A stretch of 64,000 nucleotides of DNA from Tetraselmis striata (GCA_006384855.1 VCJN01003561.1:124001-188000), one strand, 5' to 3'; numbered from the stretch's first letter, positions 22,996 to 35,787 are shown. A program made the numbers and translations. Notes: a model not told the origin generated them from the sequence alone.

Positions 22996-23766
22996 TGTGA
23001 TTCGTACCCTGTCAGCCGGCGCTGTTTATTTGTCTTCATACCTTACTACCGACGCCTGCTACAGAGCGACTACTGAACTGTACGGGCCAGATACACCAGC
23101 AGAATTTTGTAGCGACTACAGGTACGGCGGTAGTAGTAGCTTCTATTATGAATACTACTGTATTTAATCCAGCACTACAGGCTGTAAGGATTAATCCTCA
23201 GTCACAAGTTTTTGTATTCAAACCACTCGATTGGTGGCGGAGTGGTCGGCGCGGATGCGCCTGCGCTGTTTGCTGCTGCTGCTGCCGCTGATGCGTTGCT
23301 CGTCGGCCATCAGCATTCGTCGCCCCTGACTATCGCTTCGTCTTTACCAACGGGTGGCCTCTCCAGTGTCAACTAAACCAACATCAACAGCTTTAACGAC
23401 GTCGACAGCTAAAGTGACACGTAACCCAACACGCCAGCCGCGCACTCCCCCCCCATATCACACACACACACACACACGCGCGCGCGCGCGTGCGCGGGCG
23501 ATCGCAAGCACACTTTCACACTTCGTCGTCTTGTCGCCAAGAAACCGACACCGTGACGACGTCAAACCCGCGAACAGTACCGCGTTGCTGGTGACAACAG
23601 CCTGGGTCAGGTCCTCGTCCCTGCAGGCGCCGGACCGTGCTTTGCGGCAGTCAGGAGCCGGGATTATTCATGCGGATAGGCGCGCTGCCAGTGGCCCGCA
23701 CCACTAGGCAATCACGGTGCTGCACGGTCGCCTGTTGACGAGGAAAGCGGGAGACTTGAAAGGAGC
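22996..23766. other. Intergenic segment with a CA/CG microsatellite
   Basis: Contains a dinucleotide repeat switching from CA to CG units (about 23459-23490). A D-arm-like TGGCGGAGTGGTC string near 23232 has no matching B box. No gene supported; the right end is the likely promoter side of the transglycosylase gene. Confidence 0.45.
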
Positions 23767-26337
23767 ATGGCAGTTAGCATGCCAGGCCTGAAGCGCGCTT
23801 GGAAGACCGCCTACGCGCGCCGAGGCCTAAGCGCCAGCTTCTCAACTGGAGACGTATGTGGCGAAAGCAGGATGGCGCGGTGATTGTATGCCTAGGGACT
23901 GTGATTTCTACAACTAGGGATTGTATTTCGGGAGCGTCGCTGCCAGTAGATTGGGGGACACAGGCGCTGAGCGGCGGTACTTGTCCTTCGTGTCCTGCTG
24001 CCGACAGGCGACTGCCGCGCATGACTTCTTCCGCTTCGAGGTGGTGCATACCTCCTCGAGGTCAGAGGCCCGAGCTGGCGTCATTCACACCCCACACGGA
24101 AGCAGTGCGCACCGCGGCCATCCCCTCTGGTGCTCCGCTCTCGTCCAGCTCTGCCTGCTGCACTGCCCCGGCACGCTAACTCCGCAGCCTCGCGGCACTG
24201 GCGTTCGGTAGTTGAAACTCCCTCATTTGTGGCGGTGGGCACCAATGCTGCGCTCAAGGGGATCACGGCGGAGCAGGTGGACTCTGCTCGCACCTGCTCC
24301 AGCCCTGACTGGGATGCTTTGGCAGAGGGAGCTGGGGGGAGGCAGCACCCACACACTGCCTGGCGGCTCACTTGCAGGCGGAGGCGGCGGGGCTGGACTT
24401 GCTGTTCTGCAACACGTACCACCTCCTGCTGCAGCCGGGGGCGCAAGCCGTTGATATGGCCGGAGGTCTGCACCGCTTCATGGGCCGCCGCAGGCCGATC
24501 ATCACCGACAGCGGCGGCTTTCAGGTGCGGGGGTGTGCCGCCCGCCCCGCGTGCACTCCACCTCATGCCCTGCTGCAGACCGTCTCACGCTCGTCCCCGC
24601 TCGCCCAACTGGCGCAGATATTCAGTTTGGCGCATGGCACCGTGTTTGACGAGGTGACTGCCAGCCTGTCCCATAGCGGCGCCTGAATGGCGCATCGCGG
24701 GTGCATCGTGACCACGCGTGTGATTTTGACGTGCGGCATCGCATGCGGTGGCGGCGGCAGATGCACTTGAAGCGGCGGACGCAGCGCAAAGGCAACGAGG
24801 CGCCCGCGGGCGGCTGGGTGGAGAAGATCACAGAGGAGGGCGTCACCTTCCGCAGCTACAGGTGCCGTTGGTGCCGCCCGCCTCACTGGGACACCTGCTT
24901 TTGGCCTTCCCAAATTAATCTACCACACCGGCAGCGCTGAGGCAGTTGTGGATGTGCAGGGATGGAAGCCGTATCGTGCTGACACCGGAGTCATGCGTGG
25001 AGGCGCAGAAGCAGCTAGGGTGCGGCGCCTTACATCCGCCGCCTTTCATGTGTGTGCGGACCAATGGAGGGGCGGGAGGGGCTTTTACGCATTGGACCGA
25101 CCTGTGCCGCGCGCAGGGCCGATATCATCCTGCCGCTGGACGAGTTGCCGCCGTACCACGTGGAGGACGACAGGCGCGACTGCCCCGTTGCGCGCATGGG
25201 GAATGATGCTATGCCGGTGTCTCCTCTGGGATCGGTTTCGTCATGATCGACTGCCCGGTGGGTGTGCCCCGCAGGTTGCGAAAGAGTGTGGCAATGTCGC
25301 ATCGGTGGATGGAGCGCAGGTAAGAGGCTGGTCTCAGGCCCCTGCTACTCCCCCCTCCTTCGCTCCTCCCCACGGGCCCTCCTGGTCATGTTTTCTCTCT
25401 GGCTTATGTGCTGGGACTGGCTGCTGCATGCAGTCTGAGGGCGCACATGAGCGATCGGCGACAGCAGGTAATCGAGGGCGGTCGGCAGGCGGTGCTTGTT
25501 GCGCTGGAAATAGTTCCTTTCCGTGCAAAATGCGACTAAGGGTTACCGCTCACCACCGGACATAAACTGACTCCCCTTGCTGGGCATGTGCCTAGGCAAT
25601 GTACGGCATCATCCACGGCGGCTCCAACCTGCAGCTGCGCCAAGAGAGCGCTGCGTTCATCACCAGCCTGCCGTTTGACGGCTATGCTCTAGGCGGCACT
25701 CTGGGCAGGGACCGCGCCGAGATGGAGGCTATCTTGGCGCCCATCCTGCGTGCCCTACCGCCTGGGAAGCCCCGGCACGTGCTTGGCATCGCGGATGACC
25801 AGAGCATGGGCGCCCTGGCCACCATGGGGGCCGACACCTTCGACAGCTGCTACCCAACAAGGTGCGTTGGGGGGGGGGGGGGGGGGGGGGCTTGCTTTGG
25901 ATGCAATGCCTTTTTATGGCGGCCAGTGACTGAGCCGAGCGGATTCTGCGCCGACGTCGACAGAGTCGCCCGGCATGGCTGTGCCTTCACCTCCTCCGGC
26001 CGTTTGCGGGTCCTCTCTGCCAAAGTGAAACGGTGCGGCTCTGGGGTTTCACTTTGGGAACGTATCATCAGATATCGAATTCGATCTGCTGCTCACATGC
26101 TGATGTGACGTGTCGGATTGCGCTGGCTGGTTTGCCGCTTGGCTCAGGAGCTTTGACGCGCCGCTGGATGTGTCGTGTAAGTGCCCGACATGCGCCTCTC
26201 ACTCGGTGGGCTACCTGAACCACCTGATGAAAGCAAAGGAGCCACTAGCAGGCGCTCTACTCAGCCTGCACAATCTGCACTTCATGTGCTCGGCTATGCG
26301 CCAGGTGCGGGAAGCCATCCTTGCAGACGAGCTATAG
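23767..26337 (+). CDS. TGT: Queuine/guanine tRNA-ribosyltransferase (TGT), 417 aa, 13 exons
   Basis: Joined exons: 23767-23853, 24008-24104, 24212-24276, 24378-24524, 24618-24653, 24761-24861, 24960-25019, 25117-25173, 25275-25319, 25434-25467, 25596-25861, 25964-26032 and 26148-26337. The enzyme swaps guanine-34 for queuine (or a precursor) in GUN-anticodon tRNAs. Motifs in order: [30 protein letters not shown] (Asp127), [35 protein letters not shown] and [10 protein letters not shown] with the presumed nucleophile Asp326. Zinc ligands are CKCPTC (Cys365, 367, 370) plus His396, matching C-x-C-x2-C-x25-H. The first exon is basic and rich in Ala/Ser/Arg and may be an organellar targeting peptide. 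The intron after 25173 would have an unusual GC donor. A 22-G run follows the exon 11 donor. Confidence 0.9.
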
Positions 26338-27535
26338 CGCAGCGCGCAACAGAAATCCCGACTGTGGGGATTTGTGCACATGGAGGACTGGCGCCTGGCG
26401 GTGCGGCTGCATGCTGCTAGCAAACCCCTTGGCGGATTAGCCTGATTTGGCAACCGGCGCGGCGCAAGGATATTTATGTGACGTGACTGCGCAATGAGAG
26501 TATGAGATGAACCTATCAGGTATTTTATCAGTGGAGCACATCAACACTGTTTTCATCTTTTTGGTAAGGATTACCAAAATGTGTGCAATCGTGCCCGAAG
26601 CTCGATCCTCAGTCACCAGCGGTCACTGCCTTGGTCGTGGCACCCAGGCGCACAACGTCAAGTGGTTTACATGGGGGAGCATCCGTCAGCTGCAGGCAGC
26701 TAGCTGATGCGCGTCTGGTCTAAAACAGGTGGCGCGGTGGATGCGCAGCTAGTGCGTTTTTCCCTGATAGCCGTAAGGAAGCAGCTGGGCCAGCGATTGG
26801 CCCGGGGGTGCCCGTGATGGCGCTCATAGCGACATGCGTGATAGCCGGGGGTTTCTGTTTTGCGGCCCTCGCCTACTCGCCATACTGCAACAACACAATC
26901 TGCGCGCCCACCCACAGTTTGCAACTTACGTCAATTTCCCGCCAATACGCTATCATTGTCGTATACTTCTGACCAAGCAGATAGTAGACCCTCATACGGG
27001 TAGATCGTTGTCCATGATAGGCAGCTGCTGCTGGTGTGGGCGACTGTAGCGGCATGCGTTCAGGTTCAATGGAGAAGACTGGTACCCAGCTCGGTATTGG
27101 ATGGCCGTATATACTACAGATTGTCGAAAACGAGTCATTTACATGAGGTATCTGCTAGGATGAAAGGTGATTGTAAGTTTCATATGAAAATAGCCGAGCA
27201 ATTACTTTTAAAAATAGTGACAAAATATATAGCGACTACTACTTACTGTTTTCCTCCAGCATTTTTTCTTTGTTTGCATTGCGACGAGGGTCTGCATTTC
27301 CTGACCTAGGGCTCACGGCGGGGATTTGCTCATATTTTCCAAATTGGCGGTTGCTTTCGCGCTTCCCGTGCGGCATATGTACGAATATTTGAAATTCCGC
27401 TGCCGGCGGGGTTTTTTTAGTTTTGTATCTCTGGGCGGTCACACACACGCGCGCGCGCACACACACGCACGAAAACACACACGCCCACCCACCTACACAC
27501 ACACACACACACCCAACACACATGCGCCCCTTCCC
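26338..27535. other. Intergenic, AT-variable, with CA/CG microsatellite
   Basis: No supported gene. A long CA/CG-rich microsatellite lies at about 27440-27515 on the plus strand. The left part includes the 3' region of the transglycosylase gene. Confidence 0.4.
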
Positions 27536-28440
27536 TTTTGCATGCAGCCTCTCAAAGGGTCCGGTCGGCAGGAGCTGAGGGGGGGGGGGGGGGGGGGGGG
27601 GGACACCCTGCACACAGGACACGTTATTGGTTGGCGCGAATGTGCGTAAACTTCTGGGGCATTGATATAGAGCCCCAGCCGATCATCGCAGATTTATATA
27701 CCTTTGGTGGCACACATCGATGTAGGCGGATGATCAGCACAGCCCCATTCAAGGTCATACAGCTATTTACAGAGTTTAGGGGGGAGGGCACATAGCATTT
27801 ACCAATGCACTTGACTTCGGGTGAAAATACTTCAAGCATGCAGACTTGTGTTCCCTGTCCATTGCTATTGCCACTCTTGCCTGTGGTCTCCGGGATCGCC
27901 ACATGCTCAAGATTGCCACAATTGCCTGGTGCGGGACGGTGTTGGGCTAAGGGCGCAGCCGCAGAGAGCGTCCGCGGAGCAGCAGGGATTGCCATGGAGA
28001 GTGGTGCGGGACGGCGTTGGCTGAGGGCGCAGCGGCCGCTTTGCGCAGCCCCCCCACCAACCTGCCTGCAGCCTCCCGCAGGGTCTGGTGGCTAGGAGCT
28101 CAGGCCAGCCGGTTGGCCATATAGAAACCGGCCATACCTATACAGCAAGCCGGGGGCAGATGGGTGTGGTGGGGGGGGGGGGGGGGGGGGGGGTCTAGGA
28201 GCACACCATGCACACAGGACACGATACTAGTTGGCGCTCTTGTGTGTAACTTCCATGGCATTGATATAGAGAGTAGGCCCAGCCGATCACCATAGATGTT
28301 TGGCGGCACACATCAATGTAGGCGAATGGTCAGCGCAGCCTCATTTAGGGTCGTACAGTATTCACAGGGTAAAGGGAGAGGGGGGGCGTTATACACCATT
28401 ATTTACCACTTCACTTGATTTTGGGGTGTGCAATAACTCA
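27536..28440. repeat. Two diverged copies of a ~300-bp segment, each with a poly-G run
   Basis: Copy 1 (about 27536-27835) and copy 2 (about 28060-28440) share the order TGCAGCCTC, a poly-G run (27579-27602 and 28171-28193), GCACACAGGACACG, GGCATTGATATAGAG, CAGCCGATCA and CACTTGA(C/T)TT. Between them is a shorter tandem repeat around GTGCGGGACGG (near 27930 and 28006). No protein-coding signal was found. Confidence 0.7.
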
Positions 28441-30493
28441 TGCACAAAACACGTATCACTATTTCACAGATTTGCAACTATCACTCCAATCAACACACAT
28501 GCAAGTACGTACAGCGAACTATACATGCATACGAACTTCTTGGTCATCATCTTGTTCGAGTTGTACGCCCTCTTGGTATCTGGCCGGTCAAGGCTTGTAT
28601 CACCTGATGATATGAAGTAACTTGACAGTTGAATCAGCGATGCGTCGATTTTTCAGAAAATTTTAAAAGAACGGGTTCTATATCACTGGCCGACAGCTCC
28701 ATGAATTGCATTGCCAGGGCTTTGAAGTACCAGCAGCGAGCGTTCGCATTGCCAGCGCTTTGACGTACCAGAGTTTTTTTTTCTATTACCAGCAGCGAGT
28801 AGCGAGTACCAGTACTCATAGCCTCCCAACCGTGAGATCGTAATCGGACGACTGTGTAATTAAGGACCGTGGGTGGGCGGGCGGGTGGGGTGGGTGGGTG
28901 GGTGGATTATAGTACTTAGTTGTACATGCCAGTAGATAAGCGCTTTAGTCATGCACCTATAGGCCCGATCCGCTGCACTATACGGGTACCCGTACGGCAA
29001 TAAAGCTCACCGCCGAAAAATCGAAGCTCCGCTGGATAACATTACGGCAAAAGCGCGATACCCCGTGCTGTGTTGTTTAGTGCTGCTAGATATCTGTTGC
29101 AACACAACCATATATCCATGCATGACCTTATTGTCCGATATGGTATGAAAAAAGGGGATATCAGATTATAGAGCACTAAGCAGGAAGTCAGAGGTGTTAC
29201 TGAGGCCATGAGCAGTGTTGTTGTCCTCAAACCGTTCACGGTGCATTTTCCACTGCGATGTCCCAGCTCGGTGCCTGTTCCTGCCTCCAATGCATTTACG
29301 CCGCCAACAGCACATCGCACCTTGGCGTGTTGTTGGGTATCGTAGAATCTTTTGGTTGCCTCCAGTTGCACATCATGATTTTTGGTTCCTAGCCACGCAT
29401 CCATATTTTCACTGTATTTGATTATAGTTTCAATGCACATCGCTGTCAGATAGATGCAAATATGCATCCATTCACGGCAGATGACAAACTGACAAGTGCT
29501 TAGAAATACAATTCCCTATATTAGTTGTGTTTGTGCAACTATGACTAGCTGAAATACTGGCATGCAGCAAATCCTACCCTAAGGGTCCTTAGTTAGGGGC
29601 TTCAGGTCGTCATTTGCGCACACTGCAGCACCCCGGGAGTAGTAGTAGATATTCCGCAGACAGGTAGCAGCATTCCAGTGTTGCTCAACAGAAGACTGCG
29701 TACAGCGCGCATATATTAGGAGCTCAGTTCATGAGGAGCTCGATAAGACGTAGATTTCTCCATGGGTGTGTTTGAGAATATCGTAGTGATTTAGCCATGC
29801 CTGTGAGGTGCCACTGGGTTTTTTTGCTTCCAGGCCGGGAGCGACAAACGTCCACTCTAATTACGCGCCGATTGCTTTTACCCAATGCCGGCGCTCGCTC
29901 ACGTCCGGCACCTCTTTGATGATGGTGCTTTAATCCTCGGGTAGTGCGTATCCAACTTCACGGCAGAACCCTATAAAAGAGCATATTCTTGGCGCCTAGT
30001 TCCTGTAAATAGAAACAAGTGCCAACGTAACACAAAGCTTCCCCATTACACGGTCATACATGCACGTCCATAGGATGTTGCATGTACAAACATGCAAATA
30101 TGCATATACATATATATTTCAACATGTATCTTGGCATACATGCAGGTTTACTGTAAGAACATAGCAAAGAAGTTTTAAAACTTTGCTTTAAACTCATGCT
30201 TTCGCGCGCATACACGCATATTCTGCAGCATGTCGTTCGCGAGCAAATATTAGGAAGATACTCACCTCTTGTACTTGCTACCAATTCCTTGCCTTTATTC
30301 TTGGTGTTTGCGGGCATATGTGCGCGCATCTCGGTTATCTCGCGCATCTGGGGCACATCCCGCTTGTCTGCGGCTACCCTCTCGGGTATTTCCTGGCTCG
30401 AGCGGGAACGAGGCCGTGGTATTTCAAAATTCAAAATGACGACAAACCTACCGGGCACATGTGATGCAACCCTCGGCTCGTCAAACGAGTGAA
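28441..30493. other. Gene-poor stretch with G-rich repeat
   Basis: Includes a GGGTGGGCGGGCGGGTGGGG-type tract (about 28871-28903) able to form G-quadruplexes, and short direct repeats around CAGCAGCGAG (28729-28805). No gene was recognised. Confidence 0.4.
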
Positions 30494-30703
30494 CTAACAG
30501 GCATGGCATGTGTCGTGATATTTCACGCCGTCGAGGGGACGACATACATTATCCTCCTCTAATTTGTCAGGGTTGATGACGCGGCCGACCTCGTCTTGGC
30601 CATTCTCCAACGGGCAGTTTTCCTCGTTCGGCCGGCCACTGGTGCTGCCGCCGTTAAAGGCGCACTGCAGCAGCACCGCCACTAGCCAATACGGCCGCCT
30701 CAT
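30494..30703 (-). CDS. Small signal-peptide-like ORF, possibly a first exon
   Basis: The minus-strand frame starts MRRPYWLVAVLLQCAFNGG, which looks like a short signal peptide, and ends after 69 residues. A donor-like GTATGT lies within it at about 30549. A separate open segment (about 30264-30448, minus) is bounded by an acceptor-like and a donor-like site, but the phases do not match, so I do not join them. No family is recognised and it could be chance. Confidence 0.25.
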   Translation of the reverse strand: MRRPYWLVAVLLQCAFNGGSTSGRPNEENCPLENGQDEVGRVINPDKLEEDNVCRPLDGVKYHDTCHAC

Positions 30704-31389
30704 ATCTGCGGACTGCGGGCTTGAGCGGCAGCATAAAACCGGTGTGTGGCGGCAACCTCCGTGCGACGCGCTTGGCAACGATTCGCGCTGTAGGACGGTT
30801 CGATGTAGTGTGAAGTGCGGATGTGCCGCCAAGGACAATATCCACGGCCGGTCGATAGCCCGCTCGACCCGTCTGCGACCACCCGTTCTGCGACCACAAT
30901 GAACAACCCATCCTGTCGTCAGGCGGACTCGCTGTCGTCTCGCATCCGCGCGCGCGTGCGAGCTTGTCCGAGATGACGCGGACACGATGGCATGCCAGCA
31001 ACCCGGGATACGGCCGTATCCGGAGGTAGATACGTAAGGGATAGCGAGCAAAGGGGCCGGCAACCTGGCCGCCTGGCCCGATTGTCGGGCCAAAGTACGG
31101 GCGGGGCCGGGGGGGGGGGGGGGGGGGGGGCCGGTGGTTGCCAGCAACCCCCCGTTCAGGTTGCCAGCCCCGTGATACACCGTATCCGGGGCACGATACG
31201 TCTACGGGTTGTCGGAAATACAGTACCCGCGGAAATACGGGTTGACGCGGGTTGCCGCCGGAAAATATTTGGGTACCCGGGTACTCTGAACATACAGCCG
31301 CGCAGAACGGTGTGACAGACGGCGCAGTATCAAGTACGTGCAGTTTTAGTTTTTTTGACTTTAGATATATAATTCTGATAAAATGACAT

Positions 31390-31462
31390 GGTCCTATGGC
31401 CCAATGGATAAGGCGTGTGACTACGGATCACAAGATTCCAGGTTCGACTCCTGGTAGGATCA
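31390..31462 (+). tRNA. tRNA-Arg (anticodon ACG)
   Basis: A complete 73-nt cloverleaf with acceptor GGTCCTA pairing TAGGATC, anticodon stem TGTGA/TCACA with loop CTACGGA (anticodon ACG), T arm CCAGG-TTCGACT-CCTGG and discriminator A. No intron. A T5 run near 31478 can terminate polymerase III. An identical gene lies at 37839-37911 on the other strand. Confidence 0.95.
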
Positions 31463-31559
31463 CGGTAATTCGTAATTTTTGAAACCTTCACCATGGCGCT
31501 ATAAAAACAAGTGCTATTCAGCAGCAGCTAGTACTGGTTTGGAATAATACAAAAGTGCA

Positions 31560-32180
31560 GCAGTCGTCTTTGATGTATGCTGGGCTGGTGCAATCGCGTT
31601 AGGGCACGGCAGTGGGACGAGAAGCCCCGCCTGACCCACGCAGTGACGCTGTGACGCGATGACCGCAGTGGTGTATACAACGGTTTTTTCGCTTATCGGA
31701 GGATGACATGGTGTAGAGGAGAGGAATCGATGTGGCGTTGGATGATGGTGCGGCGCCACGCCTCGTAAGCGTTGCGAAGGTCAGTGTGGACGATGACGGC
31801 ACGAAGGCCAAGCTTCTACTCGGCGATGAGGCGGACACCGCGGATGGGCACGGACTCCCCTGCGGAGATGCCGACGCCAAGCTATGACGGCGCAAGCACC
31901 GACACATCCGCCTCCGTCATGTTGTCCACCACCGCCCGCTTCGTTGCGCACCGCTCCGCCTCCCCGATTGCCACATGTCGCACATCCGGGGGCCTGCCCT
32001 CGCTCAGCACAAGCCTAGCACAGGCGCACCACATGGGCAGGCGACTATGGAGGTACATTGATGAGGCGACCTCCGACATCGCGCGGCCCGCCGCACCGCA
32101 AGGGGGAGGAGCTTGTGTACCCTTGCCCGCGTGAACGTGGACAACCTGAAGAAGCACCATTACAAGAATATGCACCATGA
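31560..32180 (-). mobile_element. LINE reverse transcriptase relic
   Basis: The minus-strand frame contains PPDVRHVAIGEAERCATKRAV, then LAPS-stop-LGVGISAG, then VIVHTDLRNAYEAW. This is the N-terminal part of an algal LINE reverse transcriptase: a VRPIAVGEVLRRL-like segment, a LAPxQLGVG-like segment and the DLRNAF motif A. Two in-frame stops (one at a position usually Gln, CAG to TAG) and later frame loss mark it as dead. It ends about 100 bp from the tRNA-Arg gene. Confidence 0.7.
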
Positions 32181-32639
32181 CGTGCTCGAAAAGGGCATAC
32201 TCGCTACTCGCGCTTGCAAGGTTGTGCTCTAGACTAGGCAGCCTACCCTAAGTCGTGCTTCTAGCCCCCCCCGAATATGTTGCAACGGTTACATGCACCC
32301 ATGAGGGTGCAGTCTCGGGGGGGGAGGGGGGGGGTGCTGCTAGCGAAGCGAAAGTGTCTCAGGACCCCCGTGTAAGCTAAGTGCTTGAGCTCCAACGACC
32401 TACCGCGGCCGGAACTGACGCACACGAGCGGGCAAGCGGGGATGTTGTTGCCATGCTAGGGGCCTTGGCACTGCGTGTCGTCCAACTTTCGCAGGCAATT
32501 GTCGACACGGGCAACGACGTGCGTGCGTGAGGTGAAGGAGGGGTTGGGCCTAATGCAAAACGCAACTCTGCCATCCTCGGAAGACGAGGGCGCAAAAACA
32601 CTGAACAAGGTGTCCGACACTGAGTGTGAGACTTTACTA

Positions 32640-33440
32640 CATGAGTTGTTGTAGGTGTGCGGCTTCGAAGAATATCAAAACGCCGAGGATGGGGAGGTGA
32701 AAGCCATGTGTACAATGTGCACCAATTTCGAAGGAAAGGCTAGAACCTTAAAGCTCAGTGGTCAGCTTAGTAGGTTGCTTGCTTGAAGCAAAACTTTGTT
32801 GACCACATTCGTTCAAAAGGGCATAGGCGTAGTGCATCTCGCGAGATGATGAGAGGGGGCGGACAGCGCGGATAAGAGGAAACCTTGTGCGCATGTGCAG
32901 CATGCAAACCATACGGGGGGTTGGTAGCTACTCGGCGTTTGAGCGCAAAGTGGTAGACTTTCACCTCTGTGGCGTTAGGGTTGGTCGGATGAATCATAGC
33001 AGGAAACTCATGGCTAATATTGTGGAAGCTACTATGTATTATGCAATGATGCAACGAATCATTCGTGCATGCCATTGAATCATCCACTGACAAAGCGACC
33101 AAGAGTGTTCGCCCTCTCTACAGTCAAAGCCACGGAAGGCTACCGCACCGTTCAGGCCGTAGGGCTATTGACATGGGATTGCGGTGAAGTAAAGGCCATA
33201 TTTGTTGCATACCTCCTTGCCAAAGATGGCACTGGGCTCGGACTGGCCCATGCATTGATTACGGCTTGTCTTTGTGGGAAGCTCTCCTTCGCATGCTCTT
33301 CTAGAGATGACATCGAAATTCTCTTTCATGCCGTAGTGACAACATCACAACACAGGTTGTTAGCCCATGTGTGCGGCCATCTTGTTTTGTACACTTATAT
33401 GCCAAACTACTGGCCTCGTATCTTGCATAACTGCTTGTAG
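32640..33440 (+). pseudogene. Possible hAT-like transposase relic
   Basis: Fragments in different frames include VKAMCTMCTNF (a possible zinc finger), HSRKLMANIVEATMYY and IESSTDKATK, which resembles the DESTDxxT region of hAT/ZNF862-like transposases. The longest open frame here (33069-33440) is not the one carrying these motifs. The assignment is weak; no terminal repeats were found. Confidence 0.25.
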
Positions 33441-35244
33441 AATATTCCTCATAAAAGCACATCATAAAAACGCAGTGTATTGAGCTACTTCCCCAAAAAG
33501 TCCTGCCCTCCCCCCCCTCCCCCCGACCCGAACCCCCCCCCCCCCCCCTTCAGGAGGGCTTCGCTTTGCTCGGCGTGCGGCGCCGGAGGCCACAATTGCA
33601 TTATATCCGGGTAGGTGTGTACCCTTGCCCGCGAACGTCACAGCGCACGGAAATCGCAAATACCTGTATTTTGTATGCGCGCTGATGCGGCATGTCATAC
33701 AGTTCTACCCACTTCGCCACCATAACGCACCCACCAGCACTAAGAAAAGTGCTAACAAATGGCATACGGGAGTAAAAGGTCTCGCAAGGCGAGGGCACGG
33801 GTGGCGGCGGCTGCTGCTGCGGCCGCGATTGCCGATGCCAGCGGGCCGCGGGCGGCCCTTGGCGGGCGGGCCGCGGTCGGCATGCCACCCCCGCTGCGCA
33901 TGCGGACCCTGGTGGACGAGCGCCTGGCCCGGCGACGCATATGGCAACCGTTGTGTCAGTGGCGGACGCGTTGACCACAAAGGTCTTACGTTCGACCGTG
34001 GAGGGTGAGGAGTTGAGGGGCTGAGGGCCGCAGCGGCGCAACACCGCGAGACGGTTAAGGACCTGCCGTCGCGGCTGTTGGCTGCCGATATATCAGCGGA
34101 GCATATCAAACAAGCAGCGCGCGATGCCCATTCGAAGTTGTATCAGCATCGATACAACGTCAGAAAGCACAAGCACGGTGCTGACGAGGAGGACTGTGAA
34201 GCGGGGGATAAGTCGGGCAGCTTAGTAAGCGGAGGGCGGGGACAACAACGACAACGGTGAAAAGCCGAGACAACGCATACGGCGGAATCGCCCTCAAGGG
34301 CTGCATTACAAGATGCGGAGGGCATCCCCTGATAACTATGTTGTCATGCCACAAGGACCCCACCCCGGGCTTATGGATATCTCGGATCTGGCCGCGGGAT
34401 GCACGGCCGCAGGACTGAGGTGGCGGTACTAGTGAGCCCGGAGAGTCGGCATGCGGAGGACCGGGCGCAACCACATATATGCACTAGACAATGCTCCAAA
34501 GCGAGCTCCAATTGTCTGCCCGGCGCCTGCCCCAATGTATAGCACCAACTTGGCAGCAACTAGCAGCTGCCTCTTGCGTCCCCCCCTCCCCCCAACCCCC
34601 ACACACTCACTATCAATACCACTTTCTCATCCCGGCGGGCAGTTGATGCGTATACCCATGCTTGTGCGTACGCTGTGCATGGAGGGGGGGCATCACTATT
34701 ATAGCTGAGCTAGTGATGTTGAGATATGAGTGCAGCGAGAGAGATTGCGCAGTATATGATATGATGGCAGACAGGTGGGTCCCCGCTCTTCCCCAATCAT
34801 CAGCCCCGCTCCCTCTTTCCCCGCCCCCGGGTGCCCTCTAGCTGCTCTCAGCATCCCGACCACCCCTCCAAGTGCAGTCACTAGTTTGGATAGGCGGCAG
34901 CATTGCCTTGGCATCTTGTAACCAAATGCCCCCTCCCCCCCCCCCCCCCCGCCCCCCATTACCACCACCACACGAACACACACATTCATGTGTGGCACTG
35001 CCTCGGATGGCATCATGGCACCATATGCCCCCACCGCCCCCCACCCCCAACCCCCCTCTCCCTTTCCCGAACATGTGCCTCTACACCAGCCCCTACAGCC
35101 TAGCACTGGCTCGCCATCATGCGAGTGCCATGCATCTCACTAGCGATTGGGAAGGAGGGGGCAATGGAGATTACATGCACCGGTGGGTGCGGCAGAGGGG
35201 GGTTCATAACTTGATGTGCGTTGGCTTGCTGAGAAGATGCTCTG
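33441..35244. other. GC-rich region with no recognised gene
   Basis: Contains a C-rich tract (33502-33550), an alanine-rich open frame (33759-33974) that looks compositional, and T/G- and C-rich low-complexity sequence (34930-35060). A segment around 34078-34260 reads HSKLYQHRYNVRKHKHG and could be transposon-derived; I cannot assign it. Confidence 0.3.
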
Positions 35245-35787
35245 CTACTCGTAGTCGATGCAGGCCGCTACCGGCGCCGAACGCCGCGCCCAGTCGCGCT
35301 TGAGCGCGCGCTGCTGGCAGCGCGCCATCTGCTCCGGCGCCTCGGGGTCCCGGAGCTCGTCCCCCATGAGCTGAGCAAGCATTCCATGCAACACGCACTA
35401 TAGCCAGACATGCCGGTGCATGTATGTGCACATCATCACCGCACACGCGATTCACCATGCGTTGTTCAACAAGAGTCCGCACACACACACACACCACACA
35501 AGCTCCAACGGCCCTACATGCTCATATCTACCACCCATAGCTACGCTCTTGAGCAGTTCTAAACTAATTGGTGCCATGGCCCGCTCGCGAATGCGAAATC
35601 ACGAATGCGAAATGCAATTGTAATCGCGCACACCCCTCCCCCTCAACACATGAAGAGCAGGCGGCGAACTCACCTTCGTCAAGCGCTCGTGGCAGGCCAG
35701 CGCCCGGTCGGCGGTCGGCGGCGCTCCTAAGGAGTGCCCTACGGGGCGGTCATGGCGGCTGATGCCTAGCGCGTTGGGCCGGTTCAT
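35245..35787 (-). CDS. Small two-exon candidate gene, unknown function (79 aa)
   Basis: Minus-strand exon 1 (35787-35674) runs from ATG to a GTGAGT donor in phase 0. Exon 2 (35370-35245) follows a TTGCTCAG acceptor and ends in TAG. The product would start MNRPNALGISRHDRPVGHSL and end RSAPVAACIDYE. It is polar and charged, with three cysteines and no hydrophobic helix. A further in-frame ATG at 35871 would add 28 residues with an Arg-rich start resembling a mitochondrial presequence. No family is recognised; support is the clean splice pair and coding-like composition. Confidence 0.4.

Noticed and set aside
23459-23490. Regularly spaced repeats resembling an array
   Set aside because: It is a CA/CG microsatellite, not a CRISPR array; there are no spacers and the genome is eukaryotic.
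33759-33974. Ala/Arg-rich 71-codon frame
   Set aside because: GC-rich composition keeps it open, and no motif or splice evidence supports it.
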